A stretch of 64,000 nucleotides of DNA from Pseudomonadota bacterium (GTDB taxonomy: Bacteria > Pseudomonadota > Alphaproteobacteria > Rhizobiales > Xanthobacteraceae): the NCBI GenBank assembly GCA_023422775.1, contig JAFAGM010000059.1, positions 1 to 64,000 of the forward strand, read 5' to 3'. Positions within the stretch are counted from its first letter, which is position 1. The number at the start of each line of letters is the position of its first letter. Below the pieces are notes generated by a model. It did no database searches and was not told where the DNA came from. It worked only from the letters and a program-made list of their open reading frames with translations. The translations under genes and the position numbers were made by a program. Below, piece by piece: positions 43,290-54,573 of the stretch.

Positions 43290-45995
43290 ATGGCTGACGC
43301 GAACAGGCAGGGAGGCGGGAGGAATTTTATTCCGGCGCTGGCGTTCGCATGCCTGGCCGCCGTCGCCGTGCCGTGTGGACCGGCGTGGGGCGCACCGCAG
43401 TCCGAAGGCTTTGCGCCCGCGAGCTATCTCGAGGCGCTCGACTCCAGCCGGCTCTGGGAGATGCTGCTTGGCGGCATCGCCGTGGCCGCCTTCCTGACGG
43501 CGCTGGGGCTCTGGGCCTTGTCGGCGCTGCGCGGCGCCAGGCAGGCTAGATTGCGGCGCAATGCGTTTATCAGCTCCGCCCTGAACAATCTCAACCAGGG
43601 TGTGATGATCACCAACGCGCAGAACCGCATCGTCTTCTGCAACGATCGCTTCATCGAAATGTACGGGCTCACCCGCGCCGATATTTCACGCGCCGTGACC
43701 GGCACCGAACTGGTCGAGTTGCGCCGCGCGCGAGGCCTGATGACGCTTTCCACCAAGGAATTCGGCGCGCTGGCCCGCCGTCCGGAAGGCGTCGTCATCG
43801 AACTGCCGGACGGGCGATCGGTGCTTACGAAGATGTTCCGCCTGCCCAATGGCGGGACGATCGGAACCCACGAAGATTGCACCGAGCAGCGCAGGCTGTC
43901 GCGCCAACTGGCGTCGACCACGCAGTTCCTGGAATCGGTGCTCGACAACGTCCCGGTCTGCGTCGCCGCCAAGAACATCGAGGACGGCCGCTATATCTTC
44001 GTCAACCGCGCGTTCGAGCGCTTCTCCCGCTTCTCCCGCGACCGCATCGTCGGCAAGCGCGCCGACGAGATCTTCCGGCCGGAAACCGCGGGGAATATCG
44101 AGGTTGCGGACGAGGCGGCGCTGAACGCGCCGGAAGGCCATGGCCACAGCGAATATCTCGTCGAACGGGGCGACGAAAAACGCGTGATCTCCTCCAACCG
44201 CGTGGTCGTCCGCAACGAGAATAACGAGCCGGAGTTCCTGATCAACCTGTTCGACGACGTCACCGAACGGAGGTCGCTGTCGCGCGAACTGGAAAGCACC
44301 AAGAGGTTCCTCGAACTCGTGGTCGACAACATTCCGGTCTCGCTGATCGTCGAACGCGTCAGCGACGGCCGCTACCTGCTCGCCAACCGCAGCGCCGAGA
44401 CCATCCTCAATCGCCGCCGCGAGGATGCCACCGGTCTGACCGCCTCCGATATCTTCAATCCGCGCGAAGCCAAGCTGATCATCGCGCGCGACGAGGCGGC
44501 GATCAAAAAGCGCGGCCTGCTCACCGAAGAGCACCCGATCTCCACCAAGGACGGGCTGCGGCTGTTCCTGACCCGCCGAATGACCGTGCTCGACGAGGCC
44601 GGCGAGCCGCAATACCTGATCAAGACCCATGAGGACGTCACCGATCGGCGCCAGACCGAATCGCGAATGGCGCACATGGCCTATCACGACGGCCTGACCG
44701 ATCTGCCGAACCGCGCCTCCTTCCTGCAGGCGCTGGCCCAGATGATCGAGGCCTGCGCCGGCACCGACGAGGAATTCGCAGTGCTCTGCGTCGACCTCGA
44801 CGGGTTGAAGGAAATCAACGACGTCTTCGGCCATGCGACAGGCGACAAGCTCCTGATCGAGGTGGCCGGCCGCATCCAGGCATCGGCCCGCGGCGGCGTG
44901 GTGGCCCGGCTCTCCGGCGACGAGTTCGGCCTGATCATCGACGGCAAGCAGCCGGAGGCCGGAAAGGCTCTGGCCGAACAGCTCGCGCAAACGATGTCGG
45001 AAGAATTCCGGATCGATGGCAAGTCGGTGCGCACCGGCATCACCACCGGCATCTCGGTGTTTCCGCATCACGGCGCGGATGCGGCTTCGCTGCTCGCCAA
45101 TTCCGGCGCGGCGCTGTTCCGCGCCAAGCAGGGGTCGCGCGGCTCGATCGGCATTTTCGCGCCCGAGATGGACCAGCAGATCCGCGATCGCCGCGTGCTG
45201 CACCAGGACCTCTCGATGGCGATCAGGAACGGCGAATTGTCGTTGTACTACCAGCCGCAGGCCGCGGCGGGTTCGACGGTCGCCGCCAGCAGGATCATCG
45301 GCTTCGAGGCGCTGGCGCGCTGGATGCATCCGGTGCGCGGCTTCGTATCGCCGGGCGATTTCATTCCGCTGGCGGAGGAAAGCGGCCTGATCGTCGAAAT
45401 GGGCGTCTGGATCCTGCGCGAAGCCTGCCGCGAGGCCGCCTCGTGGCCGGTGCCGCTGCAAATCGCCGTCAACCTGTCGCCGGCGCAGTTCATGCACGGC
45501 GACGTCGTCAGCCTGGTGCATTCGATCCTGCTCGAAACGGGACTTGCGCCCGACCGGCTCGAACTCGAAATCACCGAGGGCGTGCTGATCGAGGATTTCG
45601 ATCGCGGCCTGGCGCTGCTGCGGCGGCTGAAGGCGCTCGGCGTGCGCATCTCGATGGACGATTTCGGTTCCGGCTATTCCTCGCTCAGCTATCTGCAGGC
45701 GTTCCCGTTCGACAAGATCAAGATCGACCGCGCCTTTGTCATGAATCTCGGCCGCAACCCGCAATCGGCGGCGATCGTGCGCGCCGTCATCGACCTCGGC
45801 CACGGCCTCGAAATGTCGATCGTCGCCGAAGGCGTCGAGACCCAGGAGCAACTCAGCTTCCTGTCGGAGGAGGGCTGCGACGCGGTGCAGGGCTATTTCC
45901 TCGGCAAGCCCTTGCCGATCGGCCAGTACGCTGCGCTCGTCGGCCGCAGCGCTGCCAGCGAACCGGAAGCCGCGCGCCAACGGGCGCGCGCCTGA
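43290..45995 (+). CDS. Membrane-bound PAS-PAS-PAS-GGDEF-EAL protein (cyclic-di-GMP turnover)
   Basis: A 901-residue signalling protein. It has a signal-like N-terminus and one membrane helix (about residues 57-80), then three PAS domains (starting near 92, 210 and 345). A GGDEF domain follows with SGDEF in place of GGDEF, and then an EAL domain with all key motifs: EALARW, ELEITEGVLI, SMDDFGSGYSSL, KIDRAF and EGVET. The EAL part should hydrolyse cyclic-di-GMP; the SGDEF change may weaken cyclase activity. ATG at 43290. Confidence 0.93.
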   Translation: MADANRQGGGRNFIPALAFACLAAVAVPCGPAWGAPQSEGFAPASYLEALDSSRLWEMLLGGIAVAAFLTALGLWALSALRGARQARLRRNAFISSALNNLNQGVMITNAQNRIVFCNDRFIEMYGLTRADISRAVTGTELVELRRARGLMTLSTKEFGALARRPEGVVIELPDGRSVLTKMFRLPNGGTIGTHEDCTEQRRLSRQLASTTQFLESVLDNVPVCVAAKNIEDGRYIFVNRAFERFSRFSRDRIVGKRADEIFRPETAGNIEVADEAALNAPEGHGHSEYLVERGDEKRVISSNRVVVRNENNEPEFLINLFDDVTERRSLSRELESTKRFLELVVDNIPVSLIVERVSDGRYLLANRSAETILNRRREDATGLTASDIFNPREAKLIIARDEAAIKKRGLLTEEHPISTKDGLRLFLTRRMTVLDEAGEPQYLIKTHEDVTDRRQTESRMAHMAYHDGLTDLPNRASFLQALAQMIEACAGTDEEFAVLCVDLDGLKEINDVFGHATGDKLLIEVAGRIQASARGGVVARLSGDEFGLIIDGKQPEAGKALAEQLAQTMSEEFRIDGKSVRTGITTGISVFPHHGADAASLLANSGAALFRAKQGSRGSIGIFAPEMDQQIRDRRVLHQDLSMAIRNGELSLYYQPQAAAGSTVAASRIIGFEALARWMHPVRGFVSPGDFIPLAEESGLIVEMGVWILREACREAASWPVPLQIAVNLSPAQFMHGDVVSLVHSILLETGLAPDRLELEITEGVLIEDFDRGLALLRRLKALGVRISMDDFGSGYSSLSYLQAFPFDKIKIDRAFVMNLGRNPQSAAIVRAVIDLGHGLEMSIVAEGVETQEQLSFLSEEGCDAVQGYFLGKPLPIGQYAALVGRSAASEPEAARQRARA

Positions 45996-46118
45996 TCTCA
46001 TCCCCGCCGTATCGGACGGGCGCATTCATCGACACGATCTCGTCCCGAAACCGGTATCTTGTTGTCGCGATCATGTCCTAGTGTGGAGAACTTCGATTCT
46101 CTTCAGTAGCGCTCGTGT

Positions 46119-47594
46119 ATGGCGGACTACGATCTTGCGATCATCGGCGGCGGGTTGAACGGCGTCAGCATCGCGCGCGACGCCGCCGGGCGCGGCCTGC
46201 GCGTGATCCTGCTGGAGCAGGGCGATCTCGGCGCGGGCGCTTCCTCGACCTCGCCACGGCTGATCCATGGCGATCTGGCGAGGCTGGAGCGCCGGCACTT
46301 TCTCCGTGTCCGTGCTGCGCTTGCTGAGCGCGACGTCTGGCTTGGGATTGCGCCGCATCTGGTGCGCCCGATGCGTTTCGCCATCCCCTCCCATTCGGAG
46401 GAGCGCGCGCCCTGGCAGTTGCGCGCATGGCTGTTGCTCTACGACCGGCTGGCCTCGCGCAATCCGTTGCCGCCTTCCGCCACCCTGGATGTCACCCACC
46501 ATCCGGTCGGCAACGCGCTGAAGCGGCCGTTCGGCACCGCCTTCGAATATTCCGACTGTGTCGTGGATGATTCCCGCCTGGTGGTGCTGACCGCCGTCGA
46601 CGCCGCGTCGCGTGGCGCCGTGATCCGCACCGGCGCGCGCTGCACCCGGGCCGAACGCGGCAGGGAATGGCGGCTGGTGACAAAGGATCGCGGCTTCCGC
46701 AAGGTGGTCACGGCGCGGGCGGTGGTCAACGCGGCCGGCGCCTGGACGGCGTCCGTCGCCGAGACCGTACTGCGCGTGCCGCCGCCCAAGGCCGCCGCCG
46801 TCCAGATGAGCCAGATCGTCGTCCGCCGGCTGTTCGACTGCGACAATGTCTATGTGTTCCGGAACGGCGACGGCCGGCTGATCTTCGCAAGCCCCTACGA
46901 GCGCGATTTCACCCTGATCGGCACCGCGAGCCATGCCTTCAAGGGCGATCCCGCCATCGTGGCGATGGCGGCCGGCGACGTCGCCTATCTCTGCGATGCG
47001 GCGAACCGCTATTTCCGCGAACGGATCGAGGCGGTTGATGTGGTGCGCACGCTCTCCGGCGCCAACATGGCGACGAACCCCGCGAGCCGGCGATCGCAGC
47101 GGGATGGCGCGATGTCGTTGCACTACCGGCGTGACAAGGCGCCGCTGATCACGATCTTCGGCGGCGATGTCACCAGCTCGCGGCTGCGTGCGGAGAAGGC
47201 GGTCACGAAGCTTGCGACGTTCTATCCGATGTCGGCGCGCTGGACCGCGACGTCGCCGCTGCCCGGCGGCGATTTCCGCTGGGATCGCTTCGACCATCAG
47301 GTCGATGAGGTGCGCGAGCACTGGCGGTTCCTCGGCGAGGATCAGGCGCGGCGGCTCGTCGCCGCCTACGGCTCGAAGGTCAAGGCAATCCTCGGCGACG
47401 CCAGGTCGCGCAGCGATCTCGGCCCGGCCTTCGGACCGGAACTGACCGGCGCGGAAGTATGCTACCTCATGCAGCACGAATGGGCGCGGTTTCCGGACGA
47501 CATTTTGTGGCGGCGCTCGAAGCTCGGGCTTACGATGCCGCCGGCGGATCGCGAGGCGCTGGCGGCGTTCATGGCAAATGACGGATGTCGTTAG
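46119..47594 (+). CDS. glpD: Glycerol-3-phosphate dehydrogenase, FAD-dependent
   Basis: Oxidises sn-glycerol-3-phosphate to dihydroxyacetone phosphate at the membrane. It has 491 residues with an N-terminal FAD motif YDLAIIGGGLNGVSIARDAAG, SSTSPRLIHGDLARLE, and C-terminal TLSGANMATNPASRR and TIFGGDVTSSRL. The ABC transporter genes follow 204 bases on. Other rhizobia place glpD with a glycerol importer, but the transporter here is of polyamine type. Confidence 0.93.
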   Translation: MADYDLAIIGGGLNGVSIARDAAGRGLRVILLEQGDLGAGASSTSPRLIHGDLARLERRHFLRVRAALAERDVWLGIAPHLVRPMRFAIPSHSEERAPWQLRAWLLLYDRLASRNPLPPSATLDVTHHPVGNALKRPFGTAFEYSDCVVDDSRLVVLTAVDAASRGAVIRTGARCTRAERGREWRLVTKDRGFRKVVTARAVVNAAGAWTASVAETVLRVPPPKAAAVQMSQIVVRRLFDCDNVYVFRNGDGRLIFASPYERDFTLIGTASHAFKGDPAIVAMAAGDVAYLCDAANRYFRERIEAVDVVRTLSGANMATNPASRRSQRDGAMSLHYRRDKAPLITIFGGDVTSSRLRAEKAVTKLATFYPMSARWTATSPLPGGDFRWDRFDHQVDEVREHWRFLGEDQARRLVAAYGSKVKAILGDARSRSDLGPAFGPELTGAEVCYLMQHEWARFPDDILWRRSKLGLTMPPADREALAAFMANDGCR

Positions 47595-47798
47595 TTCTGC
47601 GGTGCGCGCCTGTTTTGGCTTTCAGCAAGCTCCTCGAGCCTGTCGCGGACGGCTTCGATTCCTGCCTGGCGCAGGCTTCATCCGCGTCGCCGCCTGGGAC
47701 TTCGGCGACTCCATAATACTGTGGCTCGCGGGTTGCGAGGCGTTGAGCGGAAGCCGATCCGCCGCTAGCGTGCGGCCACGATCGTACTGGCAGGTGGC

Positions 47799-48988
<1,190 letters not shown>

Positions 48989-48992
<4 letters not shown>

Positions 48993-49903
48993 GCGCGCGT
49001 CGCATCTTCACGCGGCCGGCGCGTTACGCCGCGATCGCGCCGTATCTGTGGATGGTGCTGTTCTTCTTGCTGCCGTTCGGCTTCGTGCTGAAGATCAGCC
49101 TGTCGCAGACCGCGATCGCCCAGCCGCCCTACGTGCCATTGTTCGACCTCACCGAGGGATGGGAGGCGATCAGGGCGGCGTTTGCGCAATTGTCGCTGGA
49201 TAATTTCAAGCTGCTGGTTTCCGACAGCCTTTACATCAGTTCCTATCTGCGCAGCCTCTTTGTCGCCGTGACGTCGACGCTGATCCTGCTCGTGATCGGC
49301 TATCCCATCGCCTACGGCATGGCGCGGCTGCCGCGGCGCTGGCAGCCGATCGCCATGATGCTGGTGATCGTGCCGTTCTGGACCTCGTTCCTGATCCGCA
49401 TCTATGCCTGGATCAACATCCTGCAGCATGACGGCCTGCTCAACAAGATTCTGCTCGCATTGCGCCTGGTCTCGGCGCCGGTAGTGTGGCTCTCGACCGA
49501 CAGCGCGATGTATATCGGCATCGTCTATTCCTATCTGCCGTTCATGATCCTGCCGCTTTATGCGACGCTCGTCAGGATGGATGCCTCGCTGCTGGAGGCG
49601 GCGGCCGATCTGGGCGCGTCGCCCCGGCAGGCATTCTGGCTGGTGACGTTTCCGCTTTCCCTGCCGGGCGTCGGCGCCGGCGCGCTGCTGTGTTTTATCC
49701 CCGTAGTCGGCGAGTTCGTGATCCCCGATCTGCTGGCCGGCTCCGGGTCGATGATGATCGGGCAGACGCTGTGGCTGGAATTCTTCACCAACAAGGACTG
49801 GCCGGTGGCGTCCGCCGCTGCGGTGGCGCTGCTGGTGCTGCTGGTGCCGCCCTTGCTGCTGTACGACCGGCTGCAGCGCCGCACGCTGGGAGGCGCCGGC
49901 TGA
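48989..49903 (+). CDS. ABC transporter permease, PotB/PotH type
   Basis: A 304-residue permease with six helices. The EAA loop is present as EAAADLGASPRQAFWLVTFPLSLPGV. The stop overlaps the next permease start (TGATG), and its own start overlaps the ATPase gene. Spacing implies a coupled operon. Confidence 0.92.
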
Positions 49904-50718
49904 TGGCGCGCAGAATCAACCGGCTGTCGCCGTTCAACATCACCTCGCTGGCGCTCGGGTTCGCGTTCCTCTATTTGCCGATCGTGATCCTCGTCATCTA
50001 TTCGTTCAACGACTCGCGTCTGGTCACGGTGTGGGGCGGCTGGTCGCTGCGCTGGTACCGCGAGTTCTTCAACGACCGCGCCATGCTCGATGCCGCCTGG
50101 ATGAGCCTGCGCGTCGCCGCCGTATCGGCGACGATTGCAACGCTGCTCGGCACGCTGGCGGCGGTGGCGCTGGTGCGCGGCGAGCGCTTCGGCGGACGCT
50201 CGCTGTTTTCGGGCATGCTCTATGCGCCGCTGGTGATGCCGGAAGTGATTTCGGGATTGTCGCTGCTATTGCTGTTCGTGGCGCTGAACGCCGAGCGCGG
50301 CTTCTGGACCGTGTCCATCGCGCACACCACGCTGACGATGTGCTTTGTTACCGTCGTGGTGCAGTCGCGGCTCGCCTCGCTCGACCGCAGCCTCGAGGAA
50401 GTCGCGATGGATCTCGGCTGCGATCCGGTGCGGGCGTTTCTTTCCGTGACGCTGCCGCTGATCGTCCCGGCGATCGCGGCGGGATGGATGCTGGCCTTCA
50501 CGCTCTCGCTCGACGATGTCGTCATCGCGAGCTTCACGACCGGGCCGGGCTCGGCGACGCTGCCGATCCGGATCTATTCCGAGGTGCGGCTCGGCGTGAA
50601 GCCCGAGATCAACGCGATCTGCACCATGGTGATCGCGTTCATTGCGGTCGTGATCGTCATCGCCTCGCTCGCCTCGAAACTGTCGAGCTCGCAAGGCGAA
50701 AGCGCCGCGCCGCTGTAG
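49903..50718 (+). CDS. ABC transporter permease, PotC/PotI type
   Basis: A 271-residue permease with six helices. The EAA loop is EEVAMDLGCDPVRAFLSVTLPLIVPAI. It starts inside the stop codon of the preceding permease (TGATG). It ends just before a long palindromic repeat that separates it from the convergent second ABC operon. Confidence 0.92.
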   Translation: MARRINRLSPFNITSLALGFAFLYLPIVILVIYSFNDSRLVTVWGGWSLRWYREFFNDRAMLDAAWMSLRVAAVSATIATLLGTLAAVALVRGERFGGRSLFSGMLYAPLVMPEVISGLSLLLLFVALNAERGFWTVSIAHTTLTMCFVTVVVQSRLASLDRSLEEVAMDLGCDPVRAFLSVTLPLIVPAIAAGWMLAFTLSLDDVVIASFTTGPGSATLPIRIYSEVRLGVKPEINAICTMVIAFIAVVIVIASLASKLSSSQGESAAPL

Positions 50719-50725
50719 TTCTCCC

Positions 50726-50807
50726 GTCATTGCGAGCGAAGCGAAGCAATCCATATCGCGGCACGTGGAGAGATGGATTGCTTCGTCGCTTCGCTCCTCG
50801 CAATGAC
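50726..50807. repeat. Long palindromic repeat between convergent ABC operons
   Basis: The arms GTCATTGCGAGCGAAGCGAA (start) and the matching reverse copy ending CGCAATGAC span 82 bases with inner arms GCAATCCAT/ATGGATTGC. A partial relative lies at 54355-54385. It fills the whole gap between two convergent stops (50718 and 50809) and should act as a terminator for both. Confidence 0.88.
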
Positions 50808-50808
50808 G

Positions 50809-51660
50809 CTAAGACTTCACCGCGCCTGCCGTCAGCCCGCCCACCATGTAGCGCTTGAACGCGTAGTAGATCGCGGCCGGCGGTAGCGCATAGATGAAGC
50901 CGGTGGTCATCAGCAGCTCCCATGGCGAGTCGTCCGCGGCGAGGAAATTGCCCAGCGCCACGGGAAGCGTGATCTCGGTGTCCTTGGAAAGCAGCAGGAA
51001 GGCGTAGAGATATTCGTTCCAGGCGAGCAGGATCGCATAGGTGCCGATCGCGACCAGCGACGGCATCATCAGGGGCACATAGACCAGGCGGAACAGTTGC
51101 ATCGTGGTGGCGCCGTCCATGGTGGCGGCTTCGTCGAGCTCGACCGGCAGCTTGTCGGAAGCCTGCTTCAGCACCCAGATCGCGTAGGGCGAAGCGATCG
51201 TCACCATGGCGAGGATCAGCGACCAGTGATTGTTGAGCAGGCCGTAATTGCCCATGGTGCGATACATCGGCACGGCGAGAAACGCCGCCGGGATGAAATA
51301 GGTGAACAGCGCGAGATTCATCACCCAGCGGCCGCCGGGCACGCGCAGCCTGGAGATCGAGAACGCGGCGGCGGTCGCGATCAGCAGCGTCAGCGCGCCC
51401 GCCGCGAGCGCGATCACCACCGAATTCCAGAACTGGATCCAGAAATCGCGCAGGAAGTAATGCTGCTGGTAGAACACGATCTTGAAATTGTGCAGCGTCG
51501 GATGATCCGGCCAGAGCTTGCCGGAGAATGCATCCTGCTTCGGCGAGATCGCGAACAGGAACATGTGATAGATCGGCACCAGGGTCCAGATCAGCACGGG
51601 AATGCCGATCAGCAGCAGGCGCGCTTCGGTGCTGATTTCGCGGAGTGTTGGCAGCTTCAT
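50809..51660 (-). CDS. Carbohydrate-type ABC transporter permease (MalG-like)
   Basis: A 283-residue permease with six helices. The EAA-type loop is DEAATMDGATTMQLFRLVYVPLMMPSLVA. ATG at 51660 overlaps the end of the upstream permease gene by four bases. It belongs to the CUT1 group. No ATPase gene is adjacent. Confidence 0.9.
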   Translation of the reverse strand: MKLPTLREISTEARLLLIGIPVLIWTLVPIYHMFLFAISPKQDAFSGKLWPDHPTLHNFKIVFYQQHYFLRDFWIQFWNSVVIALAAGALTLLIATAAAFSISRLRVPGGRWVMNLALFTYFIPAAFLAVPMYRTMGNYGLLNNHWSLILAMVTIASPYAIWVLKQASDKLPVELDEAATMDGATTMQLFRLVYVPLMMPSLVAIGTYAILLAWNEYLYAFLLLSKDTEITLPVALGNFLAADDSPWELLMTTGFIYALPPAAIYYAFKRYMVGGLTAGAVKS

Positions 51661-52532
51661 CGCGACAACCGTTTCATCATGAAATAGACCAGCGGCAGCA
51701 CGAACGGCAGCGCGCAAACGATGGAGGCCATCGCGAGCGAGAGCTGATCGAGCCGGAGATAGCGGATGCCCAGCGTGGCCAGCACATGGGTGAGATCGGC
51801 GGGGCCGCCGCCGGTCAACAGATAGACGCTGTTGAAGTCACCCAGCGTCCAGATCATCGAAAGCAGCGTGCAGGTGATGTAGAGCGTCTGCATCGACGGC
51901 CAGGTGATGAAGCGGAATTTCTGCCACCAGGTGGCGCCGTCGACGTCGGCGGCCTCGTACATGTCGTGCGAGATCGCCAGCCGCCCGGTCATCAGGATCA
52001 GGGTCCAGAACGGCAGCGATTTCCAGATGTGCACGCCGATCGCCATCGACAGCGCGACCGTGGGATCGTTCAGCCAGTTCGGGCCGTCATCGCCGGTAAG
52101 CTTGAAGATGATCTGGTTGACCATGCCCCATTCGGGATTGAGCATGAATCGTACGGATAGAATGGTCGGGATCGACGGCACCGCCCAGGGCAGGATGAAC
52201 AGCACCGACAGCCATTTGATCCAGGTGCGCTGCTGCGCGAAGAAGCCGGACAGAAACAGCGCGATCGCCATCTTGATGTTGATGCCGACCAGGAGGAAGA
52301 TCAGCGTGTTGACCGCGGCGCGCGCAAAGATCGGATCGTGCCACAGCGCAACGTAGCTCGCCGGATGCCGCGCCAGCCACAGCCCGTAGCCGACCGGGTA
52401 GACCACGAACGCCAGGAACACCAGGATATAGGGCACCAGCAACAGGAGGCCCCAGACCTGCGGTGTGGTCAGCCGGGCCGAGAGCGGTGGACCTGCTACA
52501 GCAGCATCGGAGCTCGAAAGCGTGATCGCCAT
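51657..52532 (-). CDS. Carbohydrate-type ABC transporter permease (MalF/UgpA-like)
   Basis: A 291-residue permease with six helices. The EAA loop is YEAADVDGATWWQKFRFITWPSM. It lies between the binding-protein gene upstream (232-base gap with a hairpin repeat) and the MalG-like permease, which it overlaps by four bases. Confidence 0.9.
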   Translation of the reverse strand: MAITLSSSDAAVAGPPLSARLTTPQVWGLLLLVPYILVFLAFVVYPVGYGLWLARHPASYVALWHDPIFARAAVNTLIFLLVGINIKMAIALFLSGFFAQQRTWIKWLSVLFILPWAVPSIPTILSVRFMLNPEWGMVNQIIFKLTGDDGPNWLNDPTVALSMAIGVHIWKSLPFWTLILMTGRLAISHDMYEAADVDGATWWQKFRFITWPSMQTLYITCTLLSMIWTLGDFNSVYLLTGGGPADLTHVLATLGIRYLRLDQLSLAMASIVCALPFVLPLVYFMMKRLSR

Positions 52533-52695
52533 GGTCTGAACTCTACTTCTGCGACTTTCTTGGACCTCGTCCTGCTTGCGGGGAGAGGTCGGAGCCGCCA
52601 GCCGCGGCGGGCGCGGCCGGAATTGTTTGAGAGCCGGGCCTCGTGGTTCGAGGCGCGCGGCGTTGCCGCGCTCCTCACCATGAGGATCTGGAAGA

Positions 52696-52741
52696 CCTCA
52701 TCCTGAGGCGCATCGCGAAGCGATGCGTCTCGAAGGATGGA
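52696..52741. repeat. Hairpin repeat between binding protein and permease genes
   Basis: CATCCTGAGGCGCATCGC, GAA, GCGATGCGTC and AAGGATG form a long stem. In many ABC operons such an element lies after the binding-protein gene and lets it be expressed more strongly than the permeases. That role is inferred. Confidence 0.75.
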
Positions 52742-52763
52742 GCTCCCGTGCCGAAGTGCGACC

Positions 52764-54149
52764 TTAACCCGCGACCTGCTTGATGCGGGCGATCAGTTCG
52801 TCGACGGCCTTTTCGACCGGCACCTTTTCGCTCACGACGCGGTTCATCGCCTTGGCCCAGACGTTCTCGTTGTTGAGAATCGTGAACTTCCAGTTCTTGG
52901 TGAAATCGAACGGCGTGGTGCCGCCCATGAACTGGTTGTACACCGCCTTGCGATGCCGGTCAGCCTGCCAGAATGGGCTCTTCTGGCTTTCGGTGGTCAC
53001 CGGGAACCAGCGGCCGAGCGCGCCCTCGACATAGGGCCGGACGTTCTCTTCCTGCAGCAGGAACTTGATGAACTCCTTGCCTTCCGCCTTGTTCTTGGCG
53101 GCGGTGAACATCAGTCCGGTCTTGACGTCCGAGCGGTACTTGATCGGCGTGCCGTCGGGCTTGTTCGGGAACGAGGCGGTGATGATGCTCTCCTCGTAGG
53201 CCTTCTTGCCGGCGGCGCGCTGTTCCGGCGTCAGGTTCGGGTTGGTGGAATCCTCGAACCACTTCGCCGCGATCGAGATCGTGAAGTTGTGGGTCATCAC
53301 GATCGTCTTGTTGTGGAAGGCGACGTTGTTGTCCGGATCCTTCCAGGTGGTGGAGGAGGGCGGCGTGCAGCCCTTGATGTAGGTGTCGGTGTAGTCCTTC
53401 AGCGCGCCGATCAGCCCCTGCCGGACCTTGGGGTCGTCGACCAGCAGCTTGCCGTCATCGTCGACCAGCTTGACGTTGTAGGCATCCATGAAGGTGTAGA
53501 ACGACTGGAACGAGTCGGTGGATTCCACGCCCATCGGCTGGCCCACGCCATAGGCGCGGCTGCCCGAAGCCTTGCGGTAGGCCGGTTGCACCTTGTCGCA
53601 CCAGAACGACCAGTAATCTTCCCACTTGGTCGGGATGTCGCTCTGCTTGAAGCCGGCCTGCGCGAGCAGGTCGCCCCAGATCTGGACGTGCATGCTCTGC
53701 TGTTTCAGCGGAAAGCCGTAATAGGCCTTCTTCTTGGCGACGTCGTTATAGAGCAGCACTGTTTCCAGCGTGTTCGGCGCGAACGCCGACTTCATCGGCG
53801 TCATGATGTCGGTGAGGTCCTCGAGCTTGCCTTCATAGGCCCATTTGCCCTGCGCCTGCACGTCGTAGCTGTCGGAATAGGCGACATCGGGTACGGTGCC
53901 GGAATCCAGCGCCGCCACCGTCTTCGGAATCATGTCCTGGATGGCATATTGCGACAGTTCGACCTTGATGCCGGTCTTGGCCTCGAACTTCTTGATCGCC
54001 TCCAGCAGCGCGTCGTCCTCGGACTTGTAAAAGCCCTTGCCGAACCAGACGGTGATGGTTTTTTGCTGGGCGATCGCGGGCGCAGTGGCGTAAAACAGTC
54101 CGACGGCTGCGACCGCGAGCGAAAGCCCACCCATTTTTTTGGATATCAC
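52764..54149 (-). CDS. Extracellular solute-binding protein, family 1 (carbohydrate ABC importer)
   Basis: A 461-residue periplasmic protein with a signal peptide (to about residue 27, ending AIAQQ) and a family 1 fold (TITVWFGKGFYKSEDDALLEAIKKFEAKTGIKVEL). Substrate is not evident; family 1 proteins bind sugars, oligosaccharides or polyols. It is the first gene of an importer with the two permeases downstream. The nearest ATPase gene is in the convergent polyamine-type operon. Confidence 0.9.
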   Translation of the reverse strand: MISKKMGGLSLAVAAVGLFYATAPAIAQQKTITVWFGKGFYKSEDDALLEAIKKFEAKTGIKVELSQYAIQDMIPKTVAALDSGTVPDVAYSDSYDVQAQGKWAYEGKLEDLTDIMTPMKSAFAPNTLETVLLYNDVAKKKAYYGFPLKQQSMHVQIWGDLLAQAGFKQSDIPTKWEDYWSFWCDKVQPAYRKASGSRAYGVGQPMGVESTDSFQSFYTFMDAYNVKLVDDDGKLLVDDPKVRQGLIGALKDYTDTYIKGCTPPSSTTWKDPDNNVAFHNKTIVMTHNFTISIAAKWFEDSTNPNLTPEQRAAGKKAYEESIITASFPNKPDGTPIKYRSDVKTGLMFTAAKNKAEGKEFIKFLLQEENVRPYVEGALGRWFPVTTESQKSPFWQADRHRKAVYNQFMGGTTPFDFTKNWKFTILNNENVWAKAMNRVVSEKVPVEKAVDELIARIKQVAG

Positions 54150-54573
54150 GTTGTTCTCCCTGAAAACGCCGGGTTATTAACCGGTTGGATAAATGATAGC
54201 GCAACCACGCAGCATGATCCAGATGGCAAATACCTGACTTGCGTAGGGGGGTGGCCGGTTTGTGGCGTCATTGTGGGCGAAGGATGCTCATCGTCGCTCA
54301 ACCGAAGGGCAGGAGCGATCCCGGCTGCCGTGTCCCGCAAGGACTGTCGTCCACATGGATTGCTTCGCGCCGCTTGCAATGACGGCAGATACAGTTTCGC
54401 CTTCTCCCGGCGCGGATTGCGCCCGGGGTTTGCCTGAATCTTGTCCCTCGAAGCTGGAGGGAGCAGGGAATGCCGGGTGCAGGCTGCACCCGCGGTCGGC
54501 TCCGTTGACGTGGTAGAGCCCGGACACGACATATCCTGCACCGCCGAACGACGTCACCGCCCAGGAGAAAGCC
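54150..54573. other. 424-base interval before the cyclase gene, with repeats
   Basis: No convincing gene. It contains a partial copy (54355-54385, ATGGATTGCTTCG to CAATGACGG) of the palindrome at 50726 and a hairpin GGGTGCA-GGC-TGCACCC at 54475-54491. The promoters of the binding protein (minus) and the cyclase (plus) should both lie here. Confidence 0.55.

Noticed and set aside
43686..46025. Open frame of 779 codons on the minus strand opposite the GGDEF-EAL gene
   Set aside because: It mirrors the coding strand of a well-recognised protein. Its translation is His/Arg/Asp-rich without any family motif, as expected for high-GC shadow frames.
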